Positions 53,601-62,202 of a stretch of 64,000 nucleotides of DNA are shown piece after piece. The translations under genes and the position numbers were made by a program. Source of the stretch: DASPLX01 sp035627375 (GTDB lineage Bacteria > Pseudomonadota > Gammaproteobacteria > Burkholderiales > Burkholderiaceae_D). The stretch spans positions 16,564 through 80,563 of the forward strand of contig DASPLX010000013.1 of NCBI GenBank assembly GCA_035627375.1, written 5' to 3'. Under the pieces are notes generated by a model. The model ran no database searches. It was not told where the DNA came from and saw only the letters and a program-made list of their open reading frames with translations. Numbering within the stretch: the stretch's first letter is position 1; every line of letters begins with the position of its first letter.

Positions 53601-54365
53601 GACAACCGTGCCGGCACGGCGCAACGGATCGAGATCCATCTGTCCGCCGAACGCACGCGGCAATTGCTGCAAGACGCGCCCTCGGCCTATCGCACCCGGA
53701 TCAACGACCTGCTGCTGGCGGCATTGGCCGAAACCTTGTGCGATTGGAGCGGAGCGGACCATGCGCTGATCGAATTGGAAGGCCACGGACGCGAAGATTT
53801 GTTCGACGGCATCGATCTGTCGCGCAGCGTCGGCTGGTTCACCTCGCGCTTCCCGGTCTGCCTTTCGATATCCGCGGGACCGCAAGCCGATCTCGGCGCG
53901 ACGATCAAGACGGTGAAGGAGCAGCTGCGCGCGATTCCCAACAAGGGTATCGGCTGGGGCGTGCTGGAAACGCTGGAGGACGAAGAGGCGCGGGCCGCAG
54001 TGCGAGCCTTGCCGCAGCCGCAAGTCAGCTTCAACTACCTCGGACAGCTCGATGCCGGTTTCGGCGACCTGTTCCGCCTGGCGCGCGAAGACGCGGGCGA
54101 ATCGTTCGGCTCCTTGTCGCATCGCAGCCATTGGCTGGCGGTCAACGGCCATGTCGCCAACGACATGCTGGCCATGAGCTGGACCTACAGCCCGGCCATC
54201 CATACGCAAGAACAAATCCGACAGCTGGCGCATGCCTATCGCGACGCGCTGGAGGCGGTCATCGATCACTGCCTGCGCACGGACGGCGACGTGACGCCAT
54301 CCGATTTCCCGGACATCGACATCGGCCAGGCCGATCTCGACCGCTTCCTGGAGGAGATTCTGTAA
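44619..54365 (+). CDS. NRPS 1: FAAL-PCP-C-A(Asp)-PCP-C-A(Ser)-PCP-E
   Basis: A 3248-residue synthetase. A fatty acyl-AMP ligase (about 10-575) with PCP (Ser620 in GGHSLL) loads the acyl starter. C1 (about 665-1120, HHIVSDGW) is followed by A1 (about 1140-1630) with code D-L-T-K-I-G-H-V-G-(K), reading Asp, and a PCP of GGDS type (near 1672). C2 (about 1735-2185) is followed by A2 (about 2200-2690) with code D-V-W-H-L-S-L-I-D-(K), reading Ser, and a PCP (near 2737). The epimerisation domain (about 2785-3245, HHLVVDGVSWR, EGHGRE, FNYLGQLD) gives D-Ser. The start at 44619 (MTNAVQTSR) follows GAGGG; an in-frame codon nine residues earlier lacks one. All C and E active sites are intact. The specificity codes are my own alignment to GrsA positions. 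The stop overlaps the next gene (TAATG). Confidence 0.95.
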   Translation: MTNAVQTSRQFVDLLRRRAALHPERSAIQFLLDGETIGEDMSYADLDRRARKLAGYLQRHAKSGDRALLLYPSGPDYVLAFFACLYAGIIAVPAYPPELAHPQHLKRLLAMLQDSAPRLILTDSAALAGLKRSLPADCDAGVLATDAMPDDCHEDQWREVEILPETIAFLQYTSGSTAAPKGVMVSHRNLIANELALAEGYAVKEGVDKWVSWLPLYHDMGLICALLQPIFSGVTLVLMSPRHFLERPLRWLKAISEHRATISGGPDFSYRLCLERVSESATEKLDLSSWRLAFNGAEPVRETTFGRFAEKFAPAGFGADALYPCYGLAEATVFVSGGVRGNGMIAHRFDPVALGRGEVVLREDGVSLVACGRIWTDHRVEIVDPGKAAPCAPGSIGEIWVQGPSVAEGYWRNPKASEAAYAARLEGDAKPWLRTGDLGFRHEGQLYIAGRLKDVIILRGQNIYPQDIEQTVEAAVPEVRKGRVAAFPVEIDGQEGIGVAAELPRAVLKKLDSSAIFRAIHRAIAFDHQEPASVILLLPPGELPKTSSGKLQRAACRLGWLDGSLPVAAGFRRDRDWLLGADYAAPRDETQARLASLWAEVLGVPQVGIHDNFFELGGHSLLAIRLISRLRQTFGADVAVRALFEAPTVAQLSERIKGMAAADELPLLPMARNGKLPLSFAQQRLWFLHQLEPDSAAYNLAATIRLSGALDVQAVHAAFGHLVQRHEALRTTFRSDNGEPVQAIAPAMDIDLPLIDLAALDGAARKDAVQRVAESEAAKPFDLAAGPLLRLALLKLSGSEHVLLMTMHHIVSDGWSMSVLLREFAAGYEAHARGRAIELPPLTIQYADYAQWQRRWLSGDVLERQLAYWKEQLGAEHPVLALPADRPRPAVQSHRGARHQVRLPAALTEKLQRLGRRQGATLFMTLLAAFDVLLYRLSGQSDIRVGVPIAGRNRLELEGLIGFFVNTQVMRAVVDGRQSFADVLRQVREAALGAQSHQDLPFEQLVEALQPERSLSHSPLCQVKFVLQQRWTELADLSGLEVEVDAVDERQARFDLALDVTEIDGELACLFNYATDLFDAATIERWAGHWQTLLAALAETPEKPIAELPLLNEGERARLRELWHGPADATAFQPVHARIAAQARRRPHAVALVSEGIRLSYAELDSRSNRVAQYLAEHGIEPESRVAVCLPRSVDLVVAVLGILKAGAAYVPLDPRWPIERRQYQLADSGASLVIGDADGVAGRRIAPLDLADAELARYTDAPLPERAGARHAAYVIYTSGSTGRPKGVVIDHGAFANYLSGVSARLPLDEIDSMAFVSTVAADLGHTVLFGALANGCALHLIAEERAFDPDRFGEYMAEHRIDALKIVPSHLNGLLQAADPARALPRRCLIVGGEATSWTQVETIERLAPDCRIVNHYGPTETTVGVLTYAHDNAHRPAGRNLPLGRPLANTRVCVLDEELSPVPEGVPGEVYVGGAQLARGYLGRPDLTAERFIPDPFGEPGSRLYRTGDAARILPDGSLEYLGRRDDQVKIRGYRVEPGEIAAQLKAGKGVADAAVVLDTTGGSARLIGYVVAPATRDLQALKDELARRLPDYMVPSVLVRLDRLPLTANGKLDRKALPQGDAASAKEKDAAFVAPRSEIERALAAIWQEVLKRDSVGIHDNFFTLGGDSILSLQIIARARAKGLKLLPKQVFEQQTIAGLARLLDKNAADKSAAANATGNEANAVLPLKPVAREGRLPLSFAQQRLWFLHRLEPDSAAYNVPALLRFSGALNTAALKAAFDALIMRHETLRTTFKEIDGVAVQEIAPHAEAALPVIDLTSLSGEAQAAEAQRLAADDAAMPFDLAAGPLLRMTLLKLAETEHVLLLSLHHIVSDGWSLNVLVREFAALYAASRAGTSNPLPPLPVQYADFAAWQRAALTGAALERDLAYWRAQLGEEQPVLELPTDRPRPAVARPDGAKHRFTLDASLASALRTLSRDRGTTLFMTLKAAFDVLLYRLSGQRDIRVGVPIANRNRVELEGLIGFFVNTQVLRSQVDGRAAFTGLLEQVKEAALGAQAHQDLPFEQLVDALQPERDLSRSPLFQVMFNVQRPDFSALSGIPDLRLEAHARDNGTTQFDLSVDIKEVADELDATIAYRTDLFDAATIERIAGYYRNLLRAIAARPDMRIGEMPLLNADEWQRVTRDWNATAVVYPDARPVHESIARQAAMTPDAIALVSVEQRLTYRELDAAANRLAHRLLASGVQRDCLVGVCAERSPEMTIALLAVLKTGAAYVPLDPDYPPSRLAYMLADAGIHALLTQEAAWSRLALTAPGVHVLPLDRRADAGFPATDPGIAVHPQQLAYTIYTSGSTGRPKGAGVPHAGLTNRLLWMQDAYRLTANDRVLQKTPFGFDVSVWEFFWPLMTGATLVMAAPGDHKDPARLVELIQRHGITTLHFVPSMLQAFVEHGGLPRCASLRQVLASGEALPAELRQRFMRQSQAALRNLYGPTEASIDVTAWTCTEGDIKTVPIGRPIANTQLYVLDGDLNPVPVGVAGELYIGGVQLARGYLGRPGLTAERFVPDPFGRAGGRLYRTGDVARWRSDGAIEYLGRTDHQVKIRGVRIELGEIEATLLAHPAVREAVVIAREEKAGDKRLVAYVTTKQAVTVEALRTHVQHELAAAMVPAAFVFLEALPLNPNGKLDRKALPAPEYGNQAKRYVAPRSEAEQALVRIWGEVLGIGQVGIHDNFFALGGDSILALQMVSRARQAGLAVTPKDLFQHQTVAMLALVARLDDTHIEQGPASGEVPLTPIQSWFFRQRQPQPHHWNQAVLLETTQPLDPGHLEAALHALVRQHDSLRLRFERDADGNWRQRYTEQGTHVALQTIELGNAGRTDLAAACTRIQAGLDLAQGPLLAAGHLRLDKGEERLLIAIHHLVVDGVSWRVLLEDLHTAYRQISAGEPARLPPKTSSYQAWSERLRTYAASETLQQELAWWQRALRPMPLPAIDPNGDNRAGTAQRIEIHLSAERTRQLLQDAPSAYRTRINDLLLAALAETLCDWSGADHALIELEGHGREDLFDGIDLSRSVGWFTSRFPVCLSISAGPQADLGATIKTVKEQLRAIPNKGIGWGVLETLEDEEARAAVRALPQPQVSFNYLGQLDAGFGDLFRLAREDAGESFGSLSHRSHWLAVNGHVANDMLAMSWTYSPAIHTQEQIRQLAHAYRDALEAVIDHCLRTDGDVTPSDFPDIDIGQADLDRFLEEIL

Positions 54366-57300
54366 TGACAAATACGAATGCGAATTTCCGCACCAAGCAA
54401 AACATCGAAGCCATCAGCTATTTGTCTCCACTGCAGCAAGGCTTGCTCGCGCATGCATTGCAGGAGGGAAGGGCCGACCCTTATTTCTACCAATCGACCT
54501 TCGACATCGACGGCGCGCTCGACGTGGCGGCCTTCCGGCAGGCGTGGGACGAGGTCGTGGCGAAGTATCCGGTGTTGCGCACCGATTACCGCTGGGAAGA
54601 AATCGCCAGGCCGGTGCAGATCGTCTATCGCACAGGCAGCGCGGAATGCGGATTGTTCGACTGGCGCGACCGCTCGGCGGGCGAGCAGGACCGGGCCATC
54701 GCGGAACTGTTGGCCGAAGAACGGGCAAACGGTTTCGATTTCAAGCGCGCCGCCGACAACCGCCTGCGCCTGGTACGGCTGGCCGACGATCGCCATTGCT
54801 TCATCTGGAGCTATCACCACATCACGCTCGACGGCTGGAGCCTCGCGCTGATTCTGCGCGATGTGCTCGCCGCCTATCGCGCTATCGCGCAAGGGGCAGC
54901 GCCGCGGCTTTCGTCGGCGCGGCCTTACCGCGACTATCTCCAATGGCTGCAACGGCAAGACCTGGATGCCGGACGCGATTACTGGCGCCGCGCGCTGGCC
55001 GGCTTTGCCGAAGCCACGCCCTTGCCGCTGGCGCTGCAATCGTTGCCGCAATCCGGCGCGAAAGCGCGCTTCGCCGAACAGAGTCTCCACTTGTCCGCCG
55101 ACGAAACCGCGGCCTTGCGCCGCTTCGCCACGACCCACCGGCTCACCTTGAACACGGTGGTGCAAGGCGCCTGGGCCATCCTGCTCGGACGCCATGCTCG
55201 CGCGGATGAAGTGATGTTCGGCTGCACGGTATCCGGCCGGCCCGCCGATCTGCCCGGCGTCGAAGAAATGGCCGGACTGTTCATCAATACCCAGCCGCTG
55301 CGCGTGGCCATGCCGGCGGCGCAGCCGGTCTCGGCCTGGTTGCGGCAATTGCAGCAGCAAGCCGCCGAGCAGCGTCAATTCGATTACATGCCGCTCGCCG
55401 AAGTGCAAGGCTTGAGCGGCACGTCGTCGGCTCAAGGTCAAGGATTGTTCGACAGCATCGTCGTTTTCGAAAACTATCCGATCGACGCTTCGCTGGCGGC
55501 GGGAAGCGGTGCGAGCGGCGCAATCCGCCTGCGTCATGTCCGGCGCGGCCAGCGCGTGGAGCAAGACGGCGTGGCCTATACCTCGGGTCGCAACAATTAT
55601 CCGCTCAGCCTGATCGTCAAGGACGGCGAGCGGATGGAATTGCTGCTAGCCTACGACTGCACTCGTCTCGCGCACCGCACGGTCGGCGGCATGCTGGGCC
55701 AGCTTCGTACCTTGCTGCAAGCGTTTTGCGCGCGTCCTGACGCGCTATTGTCGTCGCTTTCCTTGTGCAGCGACGAAGAACGCAGCCGCATCATCGGCGA
55801 ATGGAGTGTTGCCGGCGAGGCCGGCGCCTTCCGCAGCATTCCGGCGCGGATCGCCGCGCATGCCGCCGCAACGCCGGACGCTGTCGCACTGCGCTATGAA
55901 GACCGGCAACTGACATATCGCGAGCTCGACCGGCAATCGAACCGCATCGCGCAGTATCTGGCAGAGCACGGCGTGAAGCCGGAGCTCCGCGTCGCCATCT
56001 GCCTGCCGCGCTCGCTCGACCTGGTGGTCGCGCTGGTCGGCATTCTGAAGGCAGGCGGCGTTGCCGTTCCCCTCGACCCGAAGATGCCGGCCGAGCGCCT
56101 GGCGTATCAGCTCGCCGATTCGAAGGCGGGGCTGGCAATCGGCCTGGCGGGGACGGTTCCGGCGGGGCAGGGACGGTGGCTCGATCCGAACGATCCCGAT
56201 CTCGCCCGTTACACCGACGCTCCTTTGCCGGAACGTATCGGACCGTTGCATGCCGCCTATGTGATTTATACCTCCGGTTCCACGGGGCAGCCGAAGGGCG
56301 TCGTCATCGGTCACGGCGCGCTGTCGAATTACGTCGCCGCCGTGCGCCGCCGCTTGCCCGAAAGCGAGATCGGCAGCATGGCCTGGGTCTCGACCGTCGC
56401 CGCCGATCTCGGGCACACCGTCTTGTTCGGCGCATTGGCCGCCGGCAAGTGCCTGCATGTGATCTCCGAAGAGCGTGCCTTCGATCCGGACCGCTTCGCC
56501 GAATACATGGCGGCGCATCGCATCGACGCGATGAAGATCGTGCCCAGCCATCTGACCGGCTTGATGCAGGCGGCCGATCCGGCGCAAGCGTTGCCGAAAC
56601 GCTGCCTGATCGTCGGCGGCGAGGCGACGAGCTGGGCCCTGGTGGAACGGTTGCGTGTGCTGGCTCCGGAGTGCCGCTTGATCAACCACTATGGTCCGAC
56701 CGAAACCACGGTCGGCGTGCTGACCTACGAACATGAGGCTCACGCGGAAGCAAACCGCCCGGACAGCCGCAATCTGCCGCTCGGCAAGCCGCTCGCGAAC
56801 AATTGCATTCATGTGCTCGATGCGCATTTGAATCCGGTGCCGCCAGGCGTGCCCGGCGAAGTCTATGTCGGCGGCGCGCAATTGGCGCGCGGCTATCTCG
56901 AACGCCCCGACCTGACGGCCGAGCGCTTCATTCCCGATCCCTTCGGCGCCCCCGGAGCACGGCTTTACCGCACCGGCGACATCGCGCGCGTTCTGGCGGA
57001 CGGCAATCTCGAATATCTCGACCGCGGCGACAATCAGGTGAAGATTCGCGGCTACCGCGTCGAGCCGGGCGAGATCGCGGCCCAGTTGAAGCTGGAGCCG
57101 GATGTGTCCGATGCGGTGGTCGTGCTATCGAAGACCGGCGAATCGGCGCGTCTCGTCGGCTATGTGCTGGCGACGCCGGAATGCGATCTCGCCGCCGTCA
57201 AGGAGCGCCTGGCGGCACGTCTGCCGGATTACATGGTGCCGTCGGCGCTGGTGCGCCTGGAACGATGGCCGCTCACATCCAACGGAAAGCTGGATCGCCG

Positions 57301-60300
57301 CGCCTTGCCGGGGCCGGACGCCCGGATGCCCGGCCGCGTCGGGAAAGCTGCGCCGCGCAACGAGATCGAAGCGACGCTTGCGGCCGTCTGGCAGGAAGTC
57401 CTGAAGCTGGAGATCGTAGGCATCCACGACAGCTTTTTCTCGCTCGGCGGCGACTCGATCCTGTCGCTGCAAGTGATCGCGAAGGCGCGCGCGAAAGGCT
57501 TGAAACTGACGCCCAAGCAGATGTTCGACAAACCGACGATCGCGGAAGCGGCGCAGGTTGCCCTGCCCATCGCCGGCAAGGCCAAGGCGCCCGTCGCCGA
57601 AGCCGGCGGCGAGGTGCCGCTGACGCCGATCCAGTCGTGGTTCTTCGAGCAAAAGCTGGCAGAGCCGCACCATTGGAACCAATCGGTCTTGCTCGCGGCG
57701 ACGGAAGCCTTGGACAGCGCCTGCCTTGACGCCGCGCTGCAAGCGCTGGTGCGGCACCATGACGCCTTGCGCCTGCGCTTCACAGACAGCGGCGGCGCGG
57801 TGCGGCAAACGCATGCGGCGCAAGAAACGCATGTCTTGTTGCAAACCATCGATCTGCCGCAAGCTTCCGAAGCCGAGCAGGCGCGGGCCATCGCCGCGGC
57901 ATGCACCGGCGTCCAAGCGGGTCTGAATATCGCGCGCGGTCCTTTGCTTGCCGCCGCGCATCTGCGTCTGGCTTCCGGCGGCGAGCGCGTGCTGATCGCG
58001 ATTCATCATCTGGCGGTAGACGGCGTGTCGTGGCGCATCCTGCTGGAAGACTTGCAAACCGCCTATCGCCATTTGCGGAACGGGCAGGCGGTCTCGTTGC
58101 CGGCCGGGGCCAGTTCCTGGCAGGCATGGGCGGCGAAACTGCATGCCTATGCGCTGAGCCCGGCATTGCAATCGGAACTCGGTTTCTGGAAGACCGCGTT
58201 GCAACCGATGACGCTGCCATGCACGAATCCGCAAGGCGAGAACACCGTCGGCAGCGCCCGGCGTATCGAATTGAGTTTGTCCGCCGACGAAACACGGCAA
58301 TTGCTGCGACGCGCGCCGGCTGCCTATCGCGCCCGGATCGACGATTTGCTGCTCGCGGCGCTCGCGCAAACGCTGTGCCGCTGGAGCGGCAGCGCACACG
58401 CCTTGATCGAACTGGAAGGCCACGGCCGCGAAGACCTGTTCGACGATGTCGACGCCAGCCGCACCGTCGGCTGGTTCACGACGCGGTTCCCGATATGCCT
58501 GACCCCGGCGCGGGAACCGGCAGCCGCGATCAAGTCGGTGAAAGAGCAATTGCGCGCGGTGCCGCGGAAGGGCATCGGTTTCGGACTGTTGAAATATCTC
58601 GGCGATGCCCGATCGCGTGCGGCGCTCGATGCCTTGCCGCAGCCGCAACTCAGCTTCAATTACCTCGGCCAGTTCGACGATGCCCAGGCGGATAGCGTGT
58701 TCATGCTCGCGCCCGAAAGCACCGGGAACGACCGCGCCGCCGCCAACCGGCGCAGCCATCGTCTGGATGTCGTCGGCCGCGTCGTCGGGGGCGTGCTGAC
58801 CATGAGCTGGACCTACAGCCCCCACATCCACGACGCTGCCGAGATCGAGCGCGTGGCGCGGGATTACCTCGCGCACCTGCGTGCCTTGATCGCGCATTGC
58901 CTGTGCGCTGCGGGCGGCGCGACGCCGTCCGATTTCCCGCTCGCGAATATCACGCAGGCGGAACTCGACCGGTTGCCGGTGAAGGCGATCGAGGATATCT
59001 ATCCGCTCGCGCCGATGCAGCAGGGCATGCTGTTCCACAGCCTGTATGCGCCGGATCAGGACGTCTATGTCAATCAAATGCATTGCACGCTGTCCGGCAC
59101 GCTCGCGCTCGATGTGTTCCGGTCGGCCTGGGAAGCGGCGCTCGGAGAACATGCGATTCTGCGCACGAGCTTGCTGTCCGAACGCGAAGGCGATGCCTTG
59201 CAAATCGTCTGGCGCGAGGCGGCGCTGCCGTGCACCGTGCTCGACTGGCGGCGGCTTCCTTCCGATCGGCATGATGCGAGGCTGGCGGAATTCCTTGCCC
59301 GGGATCGTGCGCGCGGTTTCGACCTTGCGCAAGCGCCGTTGATGCGTATCGCGTTGATCGTTCGTCATGACGGCGCGACCGAGTTCGTCTGGACCAAGCA
59401 CCATCTTCTGCTCGACGGCTGGAGTTCGGCACGCCTGCTCAACGAAGTGTTGTCGCGTTACTTCGCGATGCTCGACGGTCAAGGCATGGAGCGGACGAAT
59501 GCGGCTCAGGGCCGTTACCGCGATTACGTGGAATGGGTGATGCGTCAGCCGCAGGATGCTCCGGAACGCTTCTGGCGCGAGACGCTGGCAGGTTTGTCCG
59601 GACCCTTGCGTCTGGCCGATGCCGTTGCGCGTCCGCAGGCGCCGCAGCGCGGGCACGGCGAGCAAGTGCTATACCTGTCCGCCGACCTCACCGGCGCGCT
59701 GCAACGGCTCGCGCAACGGCAACAGGTTACGCTCAACACCGTGCTGCAGGCCGCGTGGGCCATCCTGCTGTCGCGCTACGGCGGGCGCCGCGACGTCGTG
59801 TTCGGCGTGACGGTCGCCGGACGTTCGGCGGAGGTGCCGGGTATCGACGACATGCTCGGCCTGTTCATCAACACGCTGCCGATGTTCCAGCAACTCGAAC
59901 CCTCGCAAGATATCGGCGCCTGGCTGCGGGAACTGCAACGCGCCAATGCCGATTTGCGGCAATACGAAGCGACGCCGCTGGCCGATATCCAGCGCTGGAA
60001 CAATGCCGGCGGCGGCAGCCCTTTGTTCGACACCTTGCTCGTCTTCGAAAACTATCCTGTCGATGCGGCGTTGCGCGAGCGCCGTGCCCGGTTGGCGGTC
60101 GACAACGTGCGCTCGCATAACCTGACGAGTTATCCGCTGACGTTGACCGTCGTGCCGGGTGAGCGGCTGCGCATCGATTTCATCCATGACCGTGCGTATT
60201 TCGACGACGCTACGGTGGAGCGGTTGCAAACGCATGTCCGCCGCGTGCTGGAAAGCTTGGCCGATGGAGCCGATACCCGCATCGCCGATGTGGCGCTGCT

Positions 60301-62200
60301 GGACGACGCGGAATGGCGCCGCATAACCCAAGATTGGCAAGGCAGGGATTCCGCCGCCATCGCGTATCCGCACGCAGACCCGGTGCATGCACTGTTTGCC
60401 CGCCAGGCTGCCGCCACGCCCGATGCGATAGCGGTCGTGTGCGGCGAGCAAACGCTGTCCTACCGCGATCTCAACATGGCCGCCAACCGTCTGGCGCATC
60501 GCCTGCTGGAGCTGGGCGTGCGGCCTGACGAACGGGTCGCCATTTTCCTGGAACGCGGCATCGAGCTGGTCACCGCCCTGCTGGGCGTGCTCAAGGCCGG
60601 CGCGGGCTATGTCCCGCTCGACCCGGCCTATCCGGCCGACCGCCTGGCCTGGATGCTTGAAGACAGCGCCCCCAAGGCACTCATCACGCGCACGAATCTG
60701 CGCCACAGCCTGCCGCCAGCCGGCATGCCGGTGCTGCTGCTCGATGACGATCAGACCCTGGCCAACCAGCCGGACCACAACCCCGATCCTGCGGCGCTGG
60801 GCCTGGCGCCGCACCACCTGGCCTATGTCATCTATACCTCCGGCTCGACCGGCCGGCCCAAGGGCGTGATGGTCGAACACCGCAACGTCACGCGGCTCTT
60901 GTCGGCCACGGAGGCCTGGTTCGGCTTTGGCGCTCATGACGTGTGGACGCTGTTCCACTCCTACGCATTCGACTTCTCGGTGTGGGAGATCTGGGGTGCG
61001 CTGGCCTACGGCGGCAAGCTGGTGGTGGTGCCGGCATCGTGCGCGCGCTCGGCGGAAGACTTCTATGCGCTGTTGTGCCGCGAACGGGTCACGGTGCTCA
61101 ACCAGACGCCGAGCGCCTTCCGCGCGCTGGTCGCGGCCCAGGCGCAAAGCGCCGAGCAGCATGCGCTGCGGTACGTCATCTTCGGCGGCGAAGCACTGGA
61201 GCCGCATACGCTCACGCCGTGGATCGAACGCAACGATCCGGAGCGCACGCAACTGATCAACATGTACGGCATCACCGAAATCACGGTGCATGCGACCTAT
61301 CGCCGGATGCGGCGGGAAGACATCGGGCAAGCCAACGCCAGCATGGTGGGCAGGCCGATTCCGGACCTGCGGATCTACATTCTCGACGCGCAACGGCAAC
61401 CGGTGCCGATCGGCGTGACGGGCGAACTGTACGTGGGCGGCGCCGGCGTGGCGCGCGGCTATCTGAACCGTCCGGAACTGACGGCGGAACGCTTCGTCCC
61501 CGACCCGCTCGGCGGCGATCCGCAGGCGCGACTGTACAAGACGGGCGACCTGGGGCGGTGGACGGCGCAAGGCGACATCGAGTACCTGGGACGCAACGAC
61601 TTCCAGGTCAAGATCCGGGGTTTCCGTATCGAACTCGGCGAGATCGAGGCCAAGCTGGCGGCTTGTCCCGGGGTACAGGATGCGGTGGTGATTGCGCGGG
61701 AAGACCGTCCTGGCGACAAGCGCCTGGTGGCGTACTACCGGGGCGAGGAGATGCCCTCGACGCAACTGCGGGAGCAACTCGCGGCAAGCCTTGCCGAGTA
61801 CATGATGCCGGGAGCATTCGTGCGGATGGAGAGTTGGCCGTTGACGCCGAACGGCAAGCTCGATCGCAAGGCTTTGCCGGTACCGGAATATGGCGGTGAG
61901 GCCCAAGCTTACGTGGCGCCGCGCAACGAAACCGAAACCACCCTGGCGAAGATCTGGTGCGAAGTGCTCGGCATCGAGCGGGTCGGCATCCACGACAACT
62001 TTTTCGCGCTCGGCGGCCATTCGTTGCTGGTGATGCAGGTCGCATCCCGGGCATCGATCGCTTTCGGCAGGAAGCTCGCGCTCGCCGCCGTGTTCCAGCA
62101 ACCGACGATCGCGGAACTGTCCGCGGCGATTTCGCGCGAGACGCATTCCGCTTCCACCGAAGCATCGCTGATGGCGGACCTGCTCAACGAATTGGAATGA
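54365..62200 (+). CDS. NRPS 2: C-A(Asp)-PCP-E-C-A(Thr)-PCP
   Basis: A 2611-residue synthetase. C3 (about 15-455, YHHITLDGW; opening motif YLSPLQQGLL) is the type that accepts a D-residue donor, fitting the upstream E domain. A3 (about 480-990) has the same Asp code as A1 (D-L-T-K-I-G-H-V-G), then a PCP with GGDS (near 1029) and E2 (about 1080-1530, HHLAVDGVSWR, FNYLGQFD). C4 (about 1540-1985, YPLAPMQQGMLF, KHHLLLDGW) precedes A4 (about 2005-2510) with code D-F-W-N-I-G-M-V-H-(K), the Thr code, and a PCP with GGHSLL (near 2552). No thioesterase, so the chain passes to NRPS 3. It starts within the stop of NRPS 1. Confidence 0.95.
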   Translation: MTNTNANFRTKQNIEAISYLSPLQQGLLAHALQEGRADPYFYQSTFDIDGALDVAAFRQAWDEVVAKYPVLRTDYRWEEIARPVQIVYRTGSAECGLFDWRDRSAGEQDRAIAELLAEERANGFDFKRAADNRLRLVRLADDRHCFIWSYHHITLDGWSLALILRDVLAAYRAIAQGAAPRLSSARPYRDYLQWLQRQDLDAGRDYWRRALAGFAEATPLPLALQSLPQSGAKARFAEQSLHLSADETAALRRFATTHRLTLNTVVQGAWAILLGRHARADEVMFGCTVSGRPADLPGVEEMAGLFINTQPLRVAMPAAQPVSAWLRQLQQQAAEQRQFDYMPLAEVQGLSGTSSAQGQGLFDSIVVFENYPIDASLAAGSGASGAIRLRHVRRGQRVEQDGVAYTSGRNNYPLSLIVKDGERMELLLAYDCTRLAHRTVGGMLGQLRTLLQAFCARPDALLSSLSLCSDEERSRIIGEWSVAGEAGAFRSIPARIAAHAAATPDAVALRYEDRQLTYRELDRQSNRIAQYLAEHGVKPELRVAICLPRSLDLVVALVGILKAGGVAVPLDPKMPAERLAYQLADSKAGLAIGLAGTVPAGQGRWLDPNDPDLARYTDAPLPERIGPLHAAYVIYTSGSTGQPKGVVIGHGALSNYVAAVRRRLPESEIGSMAWVSTVAADLGHTVLFGALAAGKCLHVISEERAFDPDRFAEYMAAHRIDAMKIVPSHLTGLMQAADPAQALPKRCLIVGGEATSWALVERLRVLAPECRLINHYGPTETTVGVLTYEHEAHAEANRPDSRNLPLGKPLANNCIHVLDAHLNPVPPGVPGEVYVGGAQLARGYLERPDLTAERFIPDPFGAPGARLYRTGDIARVLADGNLEYLDRGDNQVKIRGYRVEPGEIAAQLKLEPDVSDAVVVLSKTGESARLVGYVLATPECDLAAVKERLAARLPDYMVPSALVRLERWPLTSNGKLDRRALPGPDARMPGRVGKAAPRNEIEATLAAVWQEVLKLEIVGIHDSFFSLGGDSILSLQVIAKARAKGLKLTPKQMFDKPTIAEAAQVALPIAGKAKAPVAEAGGEVPLTPIQSWFFEQKLAEPHHWNQSVLLAATEALDSACLDAALQALVRHHDALRLRFTDSGGAVRQTHAAQETHVLLQTIDLPQASEAEQARAIAAACTGVQAGLNIARGPLLAAAHLRLASGGERVLIAIHHLAVDGVSWRILLEDLQTAYRHLRNGQAVSLPAGASSWQAWAAKLHAYALSPALQSELGFWKTALQPMTLPCTNPQGENTVGSARRIELSLSADETRQLLRRAPAAYRARIDDLLLAALAQTLCRWSGSAHALIELEGHGREDLFDDVDASRTVGWFTTRFPICLTPAREPAAAIKSVKEQLRAVPRKGIGFGLLKYLGDARSRAALDALPQPQLSFNYLGQFDDAQADSVFMLAPESTGNDRAAANRRSHRLDVVGRVVGGVLTMSWTYSPHIHDAAEIERVARDYLAHLRALIAHCLCAAGGATPSDFPLANITQAELDRLPVKAIEDIYPLAPMQQGMLFHSLYAPDQDVYVNQMHCTLSGTLALDVFRSAWEAALGEHAILRTSLLSEREGDALQIVWREAALPCTVLDWRRLPSDRHDARLAEFLARDRARGFDLAQAPLMRIALIVRHDGATEFVWTKHHLLLDGWSSARLLNEVLSRYFAMLDGQGMERTNAAQGRYRDYVEWVMRQPQDAPERFWRETLAGLSGPLRLADAVARPQAPQRGHGEQVLYLSADLTGALQRLAQRQQVTLNTVLQAAWAILLSRYGGRRDVVFGVTVAGRSAEVPGIDDMLGLFINTLPMFQQLEPSQDIGAWLRELQRANADLRQYEATPLADIQRWNNAGGGSPLFDTLLVFENYPVDAALRERRARLAVDNVRSHNLTSYPLTLTVVPGERLRIDFIHDRAYFDDATVERLQTHVRRVLESLADGADTRIADVALLDDAEWRRITQDWQGRDSAAIAYPHADPVHALFARQAAATPDAIAVVCGEQTLSYRDLNMAANRLAHRLLELGVRPDERVAIFLERGIELVTALLGVLKAGAGYVPLDPAYPADRLAWMLEDSAPKALITRTNLRHSLPPAGMPVLLLDDDQTLANQPDHNPDPAALGLAPHHLAYVIYTSGSTGRPKGVMVEHRNVTRLLSATEAWFGFGAHDVWTLFHSYAFDFSVWEIWGALAYGGKLVVVPASCARSAEDFYALLCRERVTVLNQTPSAFRALVAAQAQSAEQHALRYVIFGGEALEPHTLTPWIERNDPERTQLINMYGITEITVHATYRRMRREDIGQANASMVGRPIPDLRIYILDAQRQPVPIGVTGELYVGGAGVARGYLNRPELTAERFVPDPLGGDPQARLYKTGDLGRWTAQGDIEYLGRNDFQVKIRGFRIELGEIEAKLAACPGVQDAVVIAREDRPGDKRLVAYYRGEEMPSTQLREQLAASLAEYMMPGAFVRMESWPLTPNGKLDRKALPVPEYGGEAQAYVAPRNETETTLAKIWCEVLGIERVGIHDNFFALGGHSLLVMQVASRASIAFGRKLALAAVFQQPTIAELSAAISRETHSASTEASLMADLLNELE

Positions 62201-62202
62201 TC

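Noticed and set aside
51735..62146. Long frames antisense to NRPS 1 and NRPS 2
   Set aside because: They arise from codon bias in the repetitive NRPS modules and show no independent motif.
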